From assembly GCA_035048485.1 (NCBI GenBank), contig CM068590.1, forward strand, positions 10,405,329-10,469,328: a DNA stretch of 64,000 nucleotides, in the 5' to 3' direction. The position numbers and the translations under genes were made by a program. The notes under the pieces are model-generated. The model was not told the DNA's origin. It saw only the letters and a list, made by a program, of their open reading frames with translations, and did not search any database. Shown in pieces: positions 36,418 through 48,231 of the stretch. Origin of the DNA: Pteria penguin (taxonomy: Eukaryota; Mollusca; Bivalvia; Pterioida; Pteriidae). The first letter of the stretch is position 1; every line of letters starts with the position of its first letter.

Positions 36418-36660
36418 GTGAGTTTTACTAAAGGTCGTTAAACTAGCACAAACGTAGACGAAGACATAAACTTTGTTAAGAAATATTTGTCTCCTCCCTA
36501 AAGAGTTCCAAACGTATTGTACACCTTTTACAACGTTTACCAATGTATTTACGTATGAACATAGACTCTCAAGAAAAATCTAAATCACGTACACGTAAAT
36601 TTGGACGGAAACTTTACGTCTACTTCTACGTTCCATCTTACGACCTTTAGTAAAACTCAC
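36418..36660. mobile_element. 243-bp MITE-like element with long inverted repeats
   Basis: The ends GTGAGTTTTACTAAAGGTCG and CGACCTTTAGTAAAACTCAC are perfect inverted copies for 20 bp or more. The similarity continues inward to about 55 bp (ACGTAGACGAAGACATAAAC against GTTTACGTCTACTTCTACGT-like sequence). There is no ORF and no clear target duplication. It lies about 70 bp before the 37-bp satellite. Confidence 0.85.
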
Positions 36661-36732
36661 TCCTGACATTTAATACTTTAGTATAATGTATAGCACTTAA
36701 ATTGTGAACATAAAAGGTTATCTCAGTGATGT

Positions 36733-39700
36733 CATTCCTACACTTATAACGGATGCTTCTCACACGCAAGAATGTATTTTGTCATCCTAGAGCCAAACAA
36801 AGTGTAAACCCTCATCATTGATCCTGAAGCCAAACGAAGTGTAAACCCTTATCAGTGATCCTAGAGCCAAACAAAGTGTAAACCCTCATCAGTGATCCTG
36901 AAGCCAAACGAAGTATAAACCTTCATCAGTGATCTTAGAGTCCAACGAAGTATAAACCCTCATCAGTAATCCTAGAGCCAAACGAAGTATAAACCCTCAT
37001 CAGTGATCCTAGAGCCAAACGAAGTATAAACCATCATCAGTGATCCTAGAGCCAAACGAAGTATAAACCCTCATCAGTGATCCTAGAGTCAAACGAAGTA
37101 TAAACCTTCATCCGTGATCCTAGAGTCAAACGAAGTATAATCTTTCATCCGTGATCCGAAAGCCAAAGGAAGTGTAAACCATCATCAGTGACCCTAGAGC
37201 TAAACGAAGTATCAGCCCTCATCACTGATCCTAAAGCCAAACGAAGTGTAAACCCTCGTCAGTGATCCTAGAGCCAAACGAAGTATAAGCCTTTATCAGT
37301 GATCCTAAAGCCACACGAAGTATAAACCCTCATCAGTGATCCTAGAGCTAAACGAAGTATAAACTCTCATCAGTGATCCTAGAGCCAAACGAAGTGTAAA
37401 CCCTCATCAGTGATCCTAGAGCCAAACGAAGTGTAAACCCTCATCAGTGATCCTAGAGTCAAACGAAGTATAAACCTTCATCCGTGATCCTAAAATCAAA
37501 CGAAGTGTAAACCATCATCAGTGATCCTAGAACCAAACGAAGTATCAGCCTTCATCACTGATCCTAGAGCCAAACGAAGTGTAAACCCTCGTCAGTGATC
37601 CTAGAGCCAAACGAAGTGTAAACCCTCATCAGTGATCCTAGTGTTCAAACGAAATATAAACCCTCATCAGTGATCCTAGAGCTCAACGCAGTTTAAACCC
37701 TTATCAGTGATCCTAGAGTCAAACGAAGTATAAACCCTCATCAGTGATCCTAGAGTCAAACGAAGTATAAACCCTCATCAGTAATCCTAGAGTCAAACGA
37801 AGTATCAACCCTCATCAGTGATCATAGAGCAAAACGAAGTATAAACCCTCTTCAGTGATCCTAGAGTCAAACCAAGTATAAACCCTCATCAGTGATCCTA
37901 GAGCCAAACGAAGGATAAACCCTCATCAGTGATCCCAAAGCCAATCGAAGTATCAGCCCTCATCAGTCATCCTAGAGCCCAACGCGTTGTAAACTCTCAT
38001 CAGTGATCCTGGAGTCAAACGAAGTATAAACCCTTATCAGTGATCCTAGAGCCCAACGCAGTATAAACCCTTATCAGTGATCCTAGAGTCAAACGAAGTA
38101 TAAATCCTCATCAGTGATCCTAGAGCCAAACGAAGTATAAACCCTCATCAGTAATCCTAGAGTCAAACGAAGTATCAACCCTCATCAGTGATCATAGAGC
38201 CAAACGAAGTATAAACCCTCATCAGTGATCCTAGAGTCAAACGAAGTATAAACCCTCATCAGTGATCCTAAAGCCAAACGAAGTATAAACCCTCATCAGT
38301 GATCCTAGAGCCAAACGAAGTATAAACCCTCATCAGTGAACCTAGAGCCAAACGAAGTGTAAACCCTCATCAGTGATCCTAGAGTCCAACGAAGTATAAA
38401 CCCTCATCCGTGATCCTAGAGCCCGACGAAGTATAAACCCTCATCAGTGACCCTAGAGTCCAACGAAGTATAAACCCTCATCAGTGATTCTAGAGCCAAA
38501 CGAAGTGTAAATCCTCGTCAGTGATCCTAGAGCCCAACGAAGTATAAACACTCATCAGTGATCCTAGAGCCAAAAGAAGTATAAACCCTCATCAGTGATC
38601 CTAGAGCCAAATGAAGTATAAACCTTCATCAGTGAACCTAAAGTCAAACGAAGTATAAACCCTCATCAGTGATCCTTGAGCCAAACTAAGTATAAATTCC
38701 TCATCCGTGATCCTAGAGCCAATCGAAGTATCAGCCCTCATCAGTCATTCCTACACTTATAACGGATGGTTCTCACACGCAAGAATGTACTATGTCATCC
38801 TAGAGCCAAACAAAGTATAAACCCTCATCAGTGATCCTAGAGCCAAACAAAGTATAAACCCTCATCAGTGATCCTAGAGCCAAACGAAGTATAAACCCTC
38901 ATCAGTGATCATAGAGCCAAACGAAGTATAAACCCTCTTCAGTGATCCTAGAGTCAACGAAGTATAAACCCTCATCAGTGATCCTTGAGCCAAACTAAGT
39001 ATAAATCCCTCATCCGTGATCCTAGAGCCAATCGAAGTATCAGCCCTCATCAGTGATCCTAGAGCCAAACGAAGTATAAACCCTCATCAGTGATCCTGGA
39101 GCCAAACGAAGTATAAACCCTCATCAGTGATCCTAGAGCCAAACGAAGTATAAATCCCTCATCAGTGATCCTAGAGTCAAACGAAGTATAAGCCCTCATC
39201 AGTGATCCTAGAGCCAAACGAAGTATAAACCCTCATCAGTGATCGTATTGTCCAACGAAGTATAAACCCTCATCAGTGATCCTAGAGTCAAACGAAGTAT
39301 AAACCCTCATCAGCGATCTTAGAGTCAAACGAAGTATAAACCCTCATCAGTGATCCTAGAGCCAAACGAAGTGTAAATCCTCGTCAGTGACCCCGGAGCC
39401 AAACGAAGTATAAACCCTCATCAGTGATCCTGGAGTCCAACGAAGTATAAACCCTCATCAGTGATCCTAGAGCCAAACGAAGTATAAACCCTCATCAGTG
39501 ATCCTAGAGCCAAACGAAGTATAAACCCTCATCAGTGATCCTAGAGTCAAACGAAGTATAAGCCCGCATCAGTGATCCTAGAGTCAAACGAAGTATCCAC
39601 CCTCATCAGTGATCCTATAGCCAAACGAAGTATAAACCCTCATCAGTGATCCTAGAGTCAAACGAAGTATAAGCCCGCATCAGTGATCCTAGAGTCAAAC

Positions 39701-39888
39701 GAAGTATAAACCCTCATCAGTGATCCTAGAGCCAAACGAAGTATAAACCCTCATCAGTGATCCTAGAGCCAAACGAAGTGTAAACCCTCATCAGTGATCC
39801 TAAAGCCAAACGAAGTATAAACCCTCATCAGTGATCCTAGAGCCAAACGAAGTATAAACCCTCATCAGTGATCCTAGAGCCAAACGCA
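36733..39888. repeat. 37-bp satellite, about 84 copies in two blocks
   Basis: The unit is GATCCTAGAGCCAAACGAAG plus TATAAACCCTCATCAGT. Variants (AGAGTC, AGTGTAAACC, AGTATCAGCC) recur in runs, suggesting block duplications. A second copy of the left-flank sequence lies at 38746-38793. Confidence 0.97.
38746..38793. repeat. internal copy of the satellite's left flank
   Basis: CATTCCTACACTTATAACGG and TCTCACACGCAAGAATGTA repeat the unique sequence at 36733-36780 with two or three changes, followed again by the first-unit variant CCAAACAAAG. Confidence 0.93.
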
Positions 39889-40237
39889 TTACTTTGCATT
39901 ACACTGTTATATGAAATACGTTTACAGTCTTAACATCATTATTATATACAAAGGATATAAGTAACTATAGCTAACTCTCTCTAACTCGAACATGGACAGT
40001 TCGAATTTCCTAGAAATGATTTCAAACTGTTATTTTCTACATATGCTCAAATATCACGTATTCGAAATAACTGTTTTGTACGTATGAAACACTTATCAAC
40101 AATATTCAAAATAATCTGTTTTCGATTGTAAAGAAATAGGACGCTCTACCCTTTTGGTTAGAAAGGAGACCATATTTCCATATCTTTTAACTATATGTCT
40201 TCATGTGCATGTGACAAGATGTTTTTACACAAGAGCT
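39889..40237. other. AT-rich non-coding stretch
   Basis: Nothing supported. Confidence 0.4.
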
Positions 40238-40345
40238 TGTTGATTGGTGTTTTACGTCGCTTTCATCAATATTTCGGTCATAAACCAACATGAAAGCAGG
40301 AGGTAACCAACCTCTTAAACATAGTGGCGCAATTTGGGAGTCGAA
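40238..40345 (-). mobile_element. 3' part of the second SINE family, antisense
   Basis: TGATTGGTGTTTTACGTCGC, then GGTCATAAACCAACATGAAA and ACCAACCTCTTAAACATAG; same family as 16790-16930. Confidence 0.75.
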
Positions 40346-40399
40346 TTTTGATCGTGTGCATTTCAAACCATGTCACTACAGGCAAACTCGAAAGTAGCC

Positions 40400-40510
40400 A
40401 ATATACAAAGGTCACCTTTATACAAAGGTGGCCTTTCTACAGAGGTAGAGATGACCTTTACAAAGAAGTGACCTCTATACAGAAGTGACCTTTACATGGA
40501 GGTGACCTTA
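40400..40510. repeat. about 19-bp tandem repeat, inverted relative to 9945-10135
   Basis: About six imperfect copies of GGTGACCTTTACACAGA-type sequence, the reverse complement of the TCTGTATGTAAAGGTCACC motif. Confidence 0.8.
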
Positions 40511-41150
40511 ACACAAAATTTTATTTTGTAAGGAAAAAAAAGTGAAAATGGGAATTGAAATAGCGACTGTTATAAGTATGTTATTAAAGCCGGTTTTACT
40601 ATAGTTTGCAAATATCGTAAATATATATAGCTCGCGAATAAAGCTAATCAACTACTGTATAAACATTTGTGGAATCAATATGATTATGGCTATATTTATA
40701 GCACGACAAGCCGTTTATATGGCATTATTTACAGTAATAGCTGCAGAAGGCTATCAACATTAATATTATATGTAGACGTTATGACGGAATCTGCATAAAT
40801 CGTATCACTTTTATGTCGTGTGGGACACGTAATTTATATACAGGTAGATCAACAAGTTGATTAAGTCATCGTATAAGTGAGAGGCATAATGAAATAGCAG
40901 TTTTATTTTTAGTAACAAAGAGGTTAGACACCCCGTTTCTGTATTGAATTATTATGGTTTTGTGCACGCGACTTATTTATTTTAATGTAAGGATTTCTGT
41001 GTTTGTTTTCATTACATGTGTATGCCTAATGTATTTGCACAGAAGGTTTGACCTGGTAGTGAGGGATATTTGATAAGCTAATGTATAGTGTGATCTGGGA
41101 TCTCGGTTTTTACTTTGTGATCAGAAACACGGATCTCCGACTCTAACCCG

Positions 41151-41417
41151 TGATTGATTGATTTTTGTTTAACGTTACACCACGAATATTTCACGTATAT
41201 GGTGACGGCATCTGCCTGATGCGGGGCATACAAATTTTGACATTTGCAACGGACCCACCAGAAGCAGTGAGGGATATTTAACGTGTCATGCATACCACGA
41301 CACAGGGCCTCGGTTTTTACTCTCATCCGAGACAGGGCACTCTCATGGCCAAAGTGGGACTCGAACCCCGGCCTCCCGATCAGGAGGCGAGCTCGATACC
41401 ACTAGGCAACGCCGGCT
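41151..41417 (-). mobile_element. tRNA-headed SINE, antisense, near full length
   Basis: Same family and extent as 2608-2875. The minus-strand head reads GCCGGCGTTGCCTAGTGGTA and GGGGTTCGAGTCCC. The body carries ATCAGGCAGATGCCGTCACC, and the tail is AAACAAAAATCAATC. Confidence 0.92.
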
Positions 41418-42199
41418 CACTCGAACCCGTGACCTTTCGGTCAAGAGAAAAGCACTCTACTGCAATGTCGACTCAGCAAGGATTTTTGCTCTCTCATTTC
41501 AATAGTATAGTTACTTCTGTTTTCTCCAAATAGAGTTATTATCCTTTATGTGTAAATCAATGGGCAGGTTGTTTCGTGGCGGTTTTCATTGTTAACATCA
41601 AGTATTGGATTCAAACATGAGATCGATAAAAAATTTGAGACGGCTATGATTCTTTTTTTAGTTAAGCTTCTTAAATTATTTTTTATTTTTATTTATTTAT
41701 TTTTTATTATTTTTTTTTATGCTAGAATTAGTAATATCTTGGTATGAAAATTTATTTTCTATTCCTCCACCTCCTACTGGTATATGGGATTCTCGTGAGA
41801 GGTGCCCAGTTTCAATATCCAATTATTGAATGTGTTTGTGAATTGTCTGGTACCGGTGGGAGATAAAGATTTGTTGTTTGAGTAATTCTCTCAAAACAAC
41901 TTATTGATGTAGAGGAAAAATCTGTATAGACACAAAATTACTTAACATAGGTGAGGAGCCACGGAAGGTGGTAAAATTATTATCATTAAGAAAAATACTT
42001 TCATGACATGGGATGGATACAAAAAAAGTTTTACGAATCTACCGTCAATTTAGCCACACGGAATCTAAATGCCAATGTAAAAATAATAATAATAATAATA
42101 AAAATATATCAACTGATCGACTAAAATTACAAATTGAGTATTACGCAGACAAATGTATGATTTTCAATATAAGGCCGTATTAAACTCCATCCCACCAGT

Positions 42200-43508
42200 A
42201 TGTCTACCTGCCTGTCTGTCTGCTTGGAAGCCTACCTGTCAATCTATCTGCTTGCTAGCCTGTCTGCCTGTCCGTCTGCTTACTAGCCTGTCTGTCTGGT
42301 TGCTAGCTTGTCTATCTGTCTGGTTGCTAGCCTATCTGTCTGTCTCCTCGCTATCCTGTCTGTCTGCTAGCTAGCCTGCCTCTCTGCTTGCTAGCCTGTC
42401 TGCTTGTCTGTCTGTTTGCTAGTCTGCCTATCTGTCTGTTTGCTTGCTAGTCTGCCTATCTGTTTGTCTGCTTGCTAGCCTACCTATCTGTCTGTTTGCT
42501 TGCTAACCTGCCTATCTGTCTGCCTGCTTGCTAGCCTGCCTATCTATCTGTTTGCTTGCCAGCCTGCCTATCTGTCTGTCTGCTTGCTAACCTGCCTATC
42601 TGCCTGTCTATCTATCTGTCTGCTTTGCTAGCCCGCCTGTCTGTCTGTCTGTTTGCTAGCCTGCTTAACTGTCTGACTGCTTTGCTAGCGTGCCTGCCTA
42701 TTTGTCTGCTGGCTAGCCTGCTTATCCGTCTGTCTGCTTGCTAGCTGCTTATTTGTCTCTTTGCTTGCCAGCCTGCCTATCTGTCTGTCTGTTTGCTAGC
42801 CTGTCTATCCGTCTGTTTGCTTGCCAGTCTGACTGTCTGTCTCCTTGCTGGCCTGATTATATGTCTGTCTGTCTGTTAGCCTGCTTGCCGTTTGTCTGCT
42901 GGCTAGTCTGCCTATCTGTTTGTCTGCTTGCTAGCCTGCCTAGTTGTCTGTTCGCTTGCCAGCCTGCCTATCTGTCTGTCTGCTTGCTAGCCTGCCTATT
43001 TGTCTGTTTGCTTGCCAGCCTGCCTATCTGTCTGTCTGGTGGCTAGCCTGCCCATCTGTCTGTCTGCATTGCTAGCTGGCCTGTCTGTCTGCTGGCTAGC
43101 CTGTCCATCTGTCTCTCTGCTTGCTAGCCTGTCTATCTGCCTGTCTACTTTGCTAGCCTGCCTGTTTGTCTGCTGGATAGTCTGCCCATCTGTCTGTCTG
43201 CATGCTAGCCTGCCTATCTGTCCGCCTGCTCGCTAGCCTGCCTATCTGTCTGCTGGCTAGCCTGCCTATCTGTCGTTTTGCTTGCCAGCCTGCCTATCTG
43301 TCCGTCTGTTTGCCAGCCTGCCTATCTGTCTGTCTGCTTGCTAACCTGCCTATCTGTCTGTCTGCTTGTTTGCCTGCCTATCTCTCTGTCTGCTTGCTAG
43401 TCTGTCTATCTCTCTGTCTGCTTTGCTAGCCTGTCTGTCTGTCTGTCTGCTGGCTAGCCTGTCTATCTGTCTGTCTGCTTGCTAGCCTGCCTCTCTGCCT
43501 GTCTATCC
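42200..43508. repeat. 28-bp CTGT/CTAT-rich minisatellite, about 46 copies
   Basis: The unit approximates CTGCCTATCTGTCTGTCTGC plus TTGCTAGC, with much length variation in the CTGT part. It probably grew from a tetranucleotide repeat. All + frames are open for long stretches (Leu/Cys/Ser-rich) and are not genes. Confidence 0.95.
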
Positions 43509-44958
43509 ATGATGTGAGTACCATAACCAATTATTTTTACCAGTTATCATTACGTGTACAATGTCCCTTTTTTTTACTAGCCCACCAAATAACCAACAAA
43601 CTAGCTAGCTAGCAATCAAGAAAACGAACAAAATACCAGCCAATTAATCACACTTGTTCTAGTATACAATATTCCTTTTTCATACCGAGCGTATTTTTTC
43701 TCGAGTTCCACGTCCAATCACACCCGAGCGATATGCGAGACGGCCATACCCCTTCTTTACAGATCTTGTCTGATCACCGGCATTACTATAGAGATCAAAG
43801 AAGGATAAGGGATGTCATGTACAAATTAAACTTAGGATATATAGTGAGGAATTATTTACGATAATATCAATATTAGATGTTGATGTGACATTAATGTATA
43901 ATTAAAAATCTTAGAATTGAGTTTCTAGGCATAGTATTGATCTCCATGAAAAGTGATTGGTGGAAGAATTGTCGATGGTTTGAATGCTAAATCAAGATAA
44001 GTATAATGTTTCAAATCACGAAATGGTTATAGACTAAAATTTATAATCTTGATTTTACCCTGCATTAACTGCGATGTAAACTAAATGGTTGATATTTGTC
44101 TTACACCGCCTTTAATAAAATTGTCATAAAATCAACTGTTGTGATTGGATTAAGCACATCACGTGAGTACTGAGAATTGGAAACAGTATAGGTTTTTTCT
44201 AAAATGCCTCGGATTCAACAATTTTTCAGATATGTCGCGACATGGAAGTAGGAGGTACCCAACCTCTTAAACATAGTGGTATGATCCGCGTCATATAAAT
44301 CATCCTTTCACGTTTCCTTGTTTTATCTGTATTTCACTTTTTAATTGGGGTGGGGAAGGGGGGTTTAAAACGTTACTGTTGACCTAAAATGAAATCAATC
44401 CTTTATTATGAAAACAAAACTTTTACAGGATACGTTTCTATCCCCCCCCCCCAACAATAATCAGTCGTACAGTTAACGTGAAATGGTCTATTTATCAAAA
44501 TCCAGATAGTTACATAAATCTCTGAGAAAAAAGCCTTTCAACTTAATCATCTTAACAGTATAGGATCCATTAAATCCCCCCTTCTTCTTTTTAGTATCAA
44601 GAAAACTTCGATGATTATTGCTTTTGGAAGTAATGAAAATATATGTGTCGATTTGATTCATTCAATGGGTAAAGCTTTCACTTGGTGTTCACCATATCTT
44701 TTATAGACGATGAGTTTCTATTGTAAAAGGCGTGACCCATGCACAAAGGGAAGATAACTCATTTTTAAAAAATAGTATAATTTATTATCTCAACCAAGAT
44801 CAAAGGCAAAACTAAGGTATTGGTAATTGGTATTGGTCAGCAATGCAAAAAAAAAAAAACGTAGGAAAAATCACTTCACAGAGAATTTTTGTCCCAGAGC
44901 ATATATATGTTTTCTATCTAAATATTTTATTCTTATTATTTTTTTTCAGTAAGGGGGA
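43509..44958. other. gene-free stretch with a SINE fragment
   Basis: Contains a fragment of the second SINE family at 44221-44283 (GAAGTAGGAGGTACCCAACC, TCTTAAACATAG) and C/G runs near 44350 and 44445. No gene is supported. Confidence 0.5.
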
Positions 44959-45232
44959 AGCCGGTGTGGCCTAGTGGATAAGGTGCTCGGCTCGTGATCG
45001 AGAGGTCGCGGGTTCGACTCCCGCCCGGGGCACACCGGTGTTCTGTCTTTCTGATGAGACAGTAAAAACCGAGGTCCCGTGTCACGGTAGGCGTGGCACG
45101 TAAAAGATCCCTCACTGCTTCGGGTGGGTCCGTTGCAAAGGTCCAAATTTGTATGCAATGCATCAGGCAGATGCCGTCACCATATACGTGAAATATTCGT
45201 GGAGTGACGTAAAACAATAATAAAACAAAAAA
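44959..45232 (+). mobile_element. full-length tRNA-derived SINE with perfect target duplication
   Basis: The tRNA-like head CCGGTGTGGCCTAGTGGATA (A box) and GCGGGTTCGACTCCCGC (B box) is followed by CGAGGTCCCGTGTCACGGTA, the shared body, and the tail GACGTAAAACAATAATAAAA. The 13-bp direct repeat TCAGTAAGGGGGA flanks it at 44946-44958 and 45233-45245 without mismatch, so this is a recent insertion. The head reads like a tRNA gene, but it is a SINE promoter. Confidence 0.95.
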
Positions 45233-45675
45233 TCAGTAAGGGGGAGGAAGGGTAATGTACATTAATGAAATGGATCATAGCACTAGAAAATTAAATAATC
45301 ATGCATGGAAGAGATCGTGGTACTTTATTATGTATCTTTTCTCCTAAAACAACTAACAAATTAATTCTGCAGCATAACAAAATGAATTCTTTATGCATAT
45401 CGCATGCCCCAGCCAATATTTAGAATAAACCGGTCGTTTCAATACACTGTGCACTGAGACATCGTTTGCACGCTGAAATCTCGTGAGATCAGTAAAAGTA
45501 CTAGATGACACTTGGGTCTCTGCTATTTAAGTATGAAATCTTTTCAAGTTGCACTAAAGTAAAATACATGAACTGTTTTTATCACCATGAAATCACCAGT
45601 AGTTATTAATGTTCAATTTGCATGAATAGTTACATCGCAGAAATAAACTGTGTTATAGGAGTGGAACCATGAATT

Positions 45676-45740
<65 letters not shown>
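45676..45740. repeat. (GA)n(GACA)n compound microsatellite
   Basis: About 18 GA repeats run directly into about seven GACA repeats. Confidence 0.97.
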
Positions 45741-47287
45741 TAAAAGAAGTCGCACCCAAAGAAAGGTAAGGATCCGCTATCCACGAAATGATACGACAGA
45801 CATTTTCCGGCCAAAAATGGATATTCATCATTATTTTCGTCCCCCGGAGCAACTGATGTGAATAGTACTCACAATGGCATAAAACATTTTGCTCAGTTTT
45901 ATATGATGTTAATTGCATATTGTATCTCTTGCATGACTGCATTTTACATTATGGCAACATTACATATCTGGTTCTGCGTTTACCCAGTGGCGCCTTTAAA
46001 TTTCTCCGTTGACGTCAAGGGACCCAACATCCATATAAATTAATTAATTGTTATATTACATTGTATATTACATAAGGATTGGTAACGAAATAATTATTAC
46101 ATATGCATGCAAAAGCTTAAAATTCCTATTTTCAAGGGGAAAATGTTTTTCGACGTAATTGATTCATTTTACAGCGTAAGTATTCTGATTTTCAATGAAA
46201 ATGATTCCCATTGCTCTACCTTATTATCCCTTCTTTCATTCGTTCCTTAGTTCATTTTGTTCCTTTCTCCTTCCTTCGATTCTCTGTTAATTTCTTCCTT
46301 CTTACCTTTCTTCCCTCACTCATTTAATTTAATCATTTATTTATCTATTTGTTAATTTTTATATCTATATAATATTTTCTCAAATCTCTTGGGGTCGTAA
46401 TACAAAATCCTATGATCGAATCATGTGGATGTTGAGTTATATCGGGTGTACGCTTGTCGGCGCTAGAAAATGAAGCTGTCGTTTAAGCGTTTCTGACACA
46501 TTGACGAGCCCTTACAGAGAGGGTGTTCAACGGCAGGTCAACCTTATCTGTTTGCACTAGAATCGATTCCGCCATCATGTACTTGTGAATTGTGAAAAAA
46601 AATGCGCAACATAAATCGCTTTACATCATATGTCAACTTCATTTAAACATTTAAATTTCTTTACCAATATAAAATATTTACTCCAAATAAAAAATCTACC
46701 CGTTACGTGAAAATGCAAACAGCTTTTGCTTTAGATAAAGATCATATTTAAATAATGTATTTCAATTTATTGACAAGTTTACCTGTCTGTAAAGACTCAC
46801 AATTCTTGGTGATATATTTACATCATTTATATTTTACTCTGCTATGTAATTCTCACGAGAGAGTTAGTGTCTCTCGCTTCATCCACCTTCTATGCCGTAA
46901 TATTACAAGTGATAAATAATGATAACTATTTAGTGATTCTGCTGCTATGAAAGCGGCGTTATCATTGTTGTGGCATTTAAAAGTGGGAATTCCCTAGGGG
47001 ATTCCACAAATGGCTATTAATAAATGAGCGTATGGCATTTTCAGTCTTGTTTTGAATATAAATGGCAGAATAAAAAGGCGAATAACAATCCGGAGTTATG
47101 GATTCTCATATATCATTATGTTTTACGCATGAAAACCGTTTTACATTAAAGGCTTGCAATATTGCTTATATTATAGGGCACAGGAGATTCCTTACTGTTT
47201 TCCAACTGGTTTAATATAGCGGATATACACAATAACCCAGTCACTTTTCTTTCTTTTCTTTCTATTTTTTGTGTGTGCTTTTACTAT
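45741..47287. other. gene-free AT-rich stretch
   Basis: No supported feature other than short T/C-rich tracts near 46230-46320. Confidence 0.4.
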
Positions 47288-47306
47288 TATTATTATTATC
47301 ATCATC

Positions 47307-47357
<51 letters not shown>

Positions 47358-47575
47358 TTTTGAGGGTGGTGTGGTAGTTGTTGTTTTATAGTTTTTTTTT
47401 TCTATCTTCTCTTTCTTTCCTTTTCTTTCTTACTTTCTGTCTTTCTTTTAAATAGTATGTTTTCTTTCTTTCCGGCTTTCTTTCTATCCTAACTTCTTTC
47501 TTTTCTTTCTTTCTTTTAAAAAATAATGTATAAGACTATACTATACTATACTATACTATACTATACTTAAACGAC
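47288..47575. repeat. cluster of simple repeats: (TAG)n, TTTC-rich tract, (TATAC)n
   Basis: (AGT)n covers about 47307-47355, TTTCTTTC-type sequence 47390-47520, and seven TATAC units 47535-47570. Confidence 0.93.
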
Positions 47576-47639
47576 AGATATAACCTTAATTCACATAAGA
47601 ATGATTCTTTGCCTGTTGTCTAATGCCATACCCACATTA

Positions 47640-47820
47640 CTAGACCTTTCGACGTTTTCAACGAACCCGCCGAAGCAATGTGAACGCCTACCGTGACACG
47701 GGACTTCATTGTCTCACTCGGAATACAGGACAGCGATGAACCGCCAGTGGGCTCCAACACGGAACCTCTCGGTCATGATCCAATCACGCTAACCCGCGGA
47801 GCTACCACGGCTCCATGTTA
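47640..47820 (-). mobile_element. tRNA-headed SINE, antisense
   Basis: The minus-strand head CCGTGGTAGCTCCGCGGGTT is followed by CGAGAGGTTCCGTGTTGGAG, then GTCCCGTGTCACGGTAGGCG, shared with 44959-45232, and CTTCGGCGGGTTCGTTG. Same body class with a different, decayed tRNA head. Confidence 0.8.
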
Positions 47821-48030
47821 TAGTCATATATCATCCGGAACGCCAGGCTACGAGACAGTAACCAGACTCGGATGTGATTGTAGGAATTCGTTAAGATTTT
47901 ACACGTAATTCGTCCGCACAAGTTTGAAACTGCGTGATTAGGTCAAGAACTAATCCAATATTAAACTTGCATTAGACATAAGACAAATTAATATTAATAA
48001 TTCAGATCTAAATTTATTGGATAAGTCATA

Positions 48031-48231
48031 TTAGCTATCGGAATATTTTGATTCATCCTGAAATATTTGAAAATGAATAAAATCGAAATACGACCTCGTG
48101 ATCCTCGAATTCTGGAATCCCCATTCCTCCGCAATCTGACGAGCTTTCTCGTCCATGTCTGGTTTTCTAAAACTCAAAACCGACGCAGTGTTCCGGATTT
48201 GTCGTATATACCAATGGGCATTGACTTGCAT
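48031..48231 (-). CDS. candidate coding exon or pseudogene fragment, 66 codons
   Basis: A minus-strand frame reads QVNAHWYIRQIRNTASVLSF, then RKPDMDEKARQIAEEWGFQN and SRITRSYFDFIHFQIFQDES, ending at a TAA. The central part is soluble, helical-looking and coding-like in composition, unlike the opposite-strand frame. A potential acceptor (AAATATTTCAG) lies inside the frame near the 3' end, so the true exon structure is unclear. The upstream side lacks a strong polypyrimidine acceptor. I do not recognise a family. It could be one exon of a minus-strand gene or a relic. Confidence 0.3.
   Translation of the reverse strand: MQVNAHWYIRQIRNTASVLSFRKPDMDEKARQIAEEWGFQNSRITRSYFDFIHFQIFQDESKYSDS

Noticed and set aside
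36733..39888. CTGATGAG on the minus strand of the 37-bp satellite, suggesting a hammerhead ribozyme (known in some bivalve tandem repeats)
   Set aside because: The unit lacks the required GAAA box after a stem II and has no complementary stem I or III segments. CTGATGAG is followed by GGTTTATACTTCG, which cannot form the fold.
42153..43429. Leu/Cys-rich ORFs as secreted or membrane peptides
   Set aside because: They are translations of CTGT/CTAT repeats; all frames look alike.
44961..45035. A functional tRNA gene
   Set aside because: The A and B boxes are good, but the sequence runs into a SINE body and tail, and target duplications flank the whole element, so it is the SINE promoter head.
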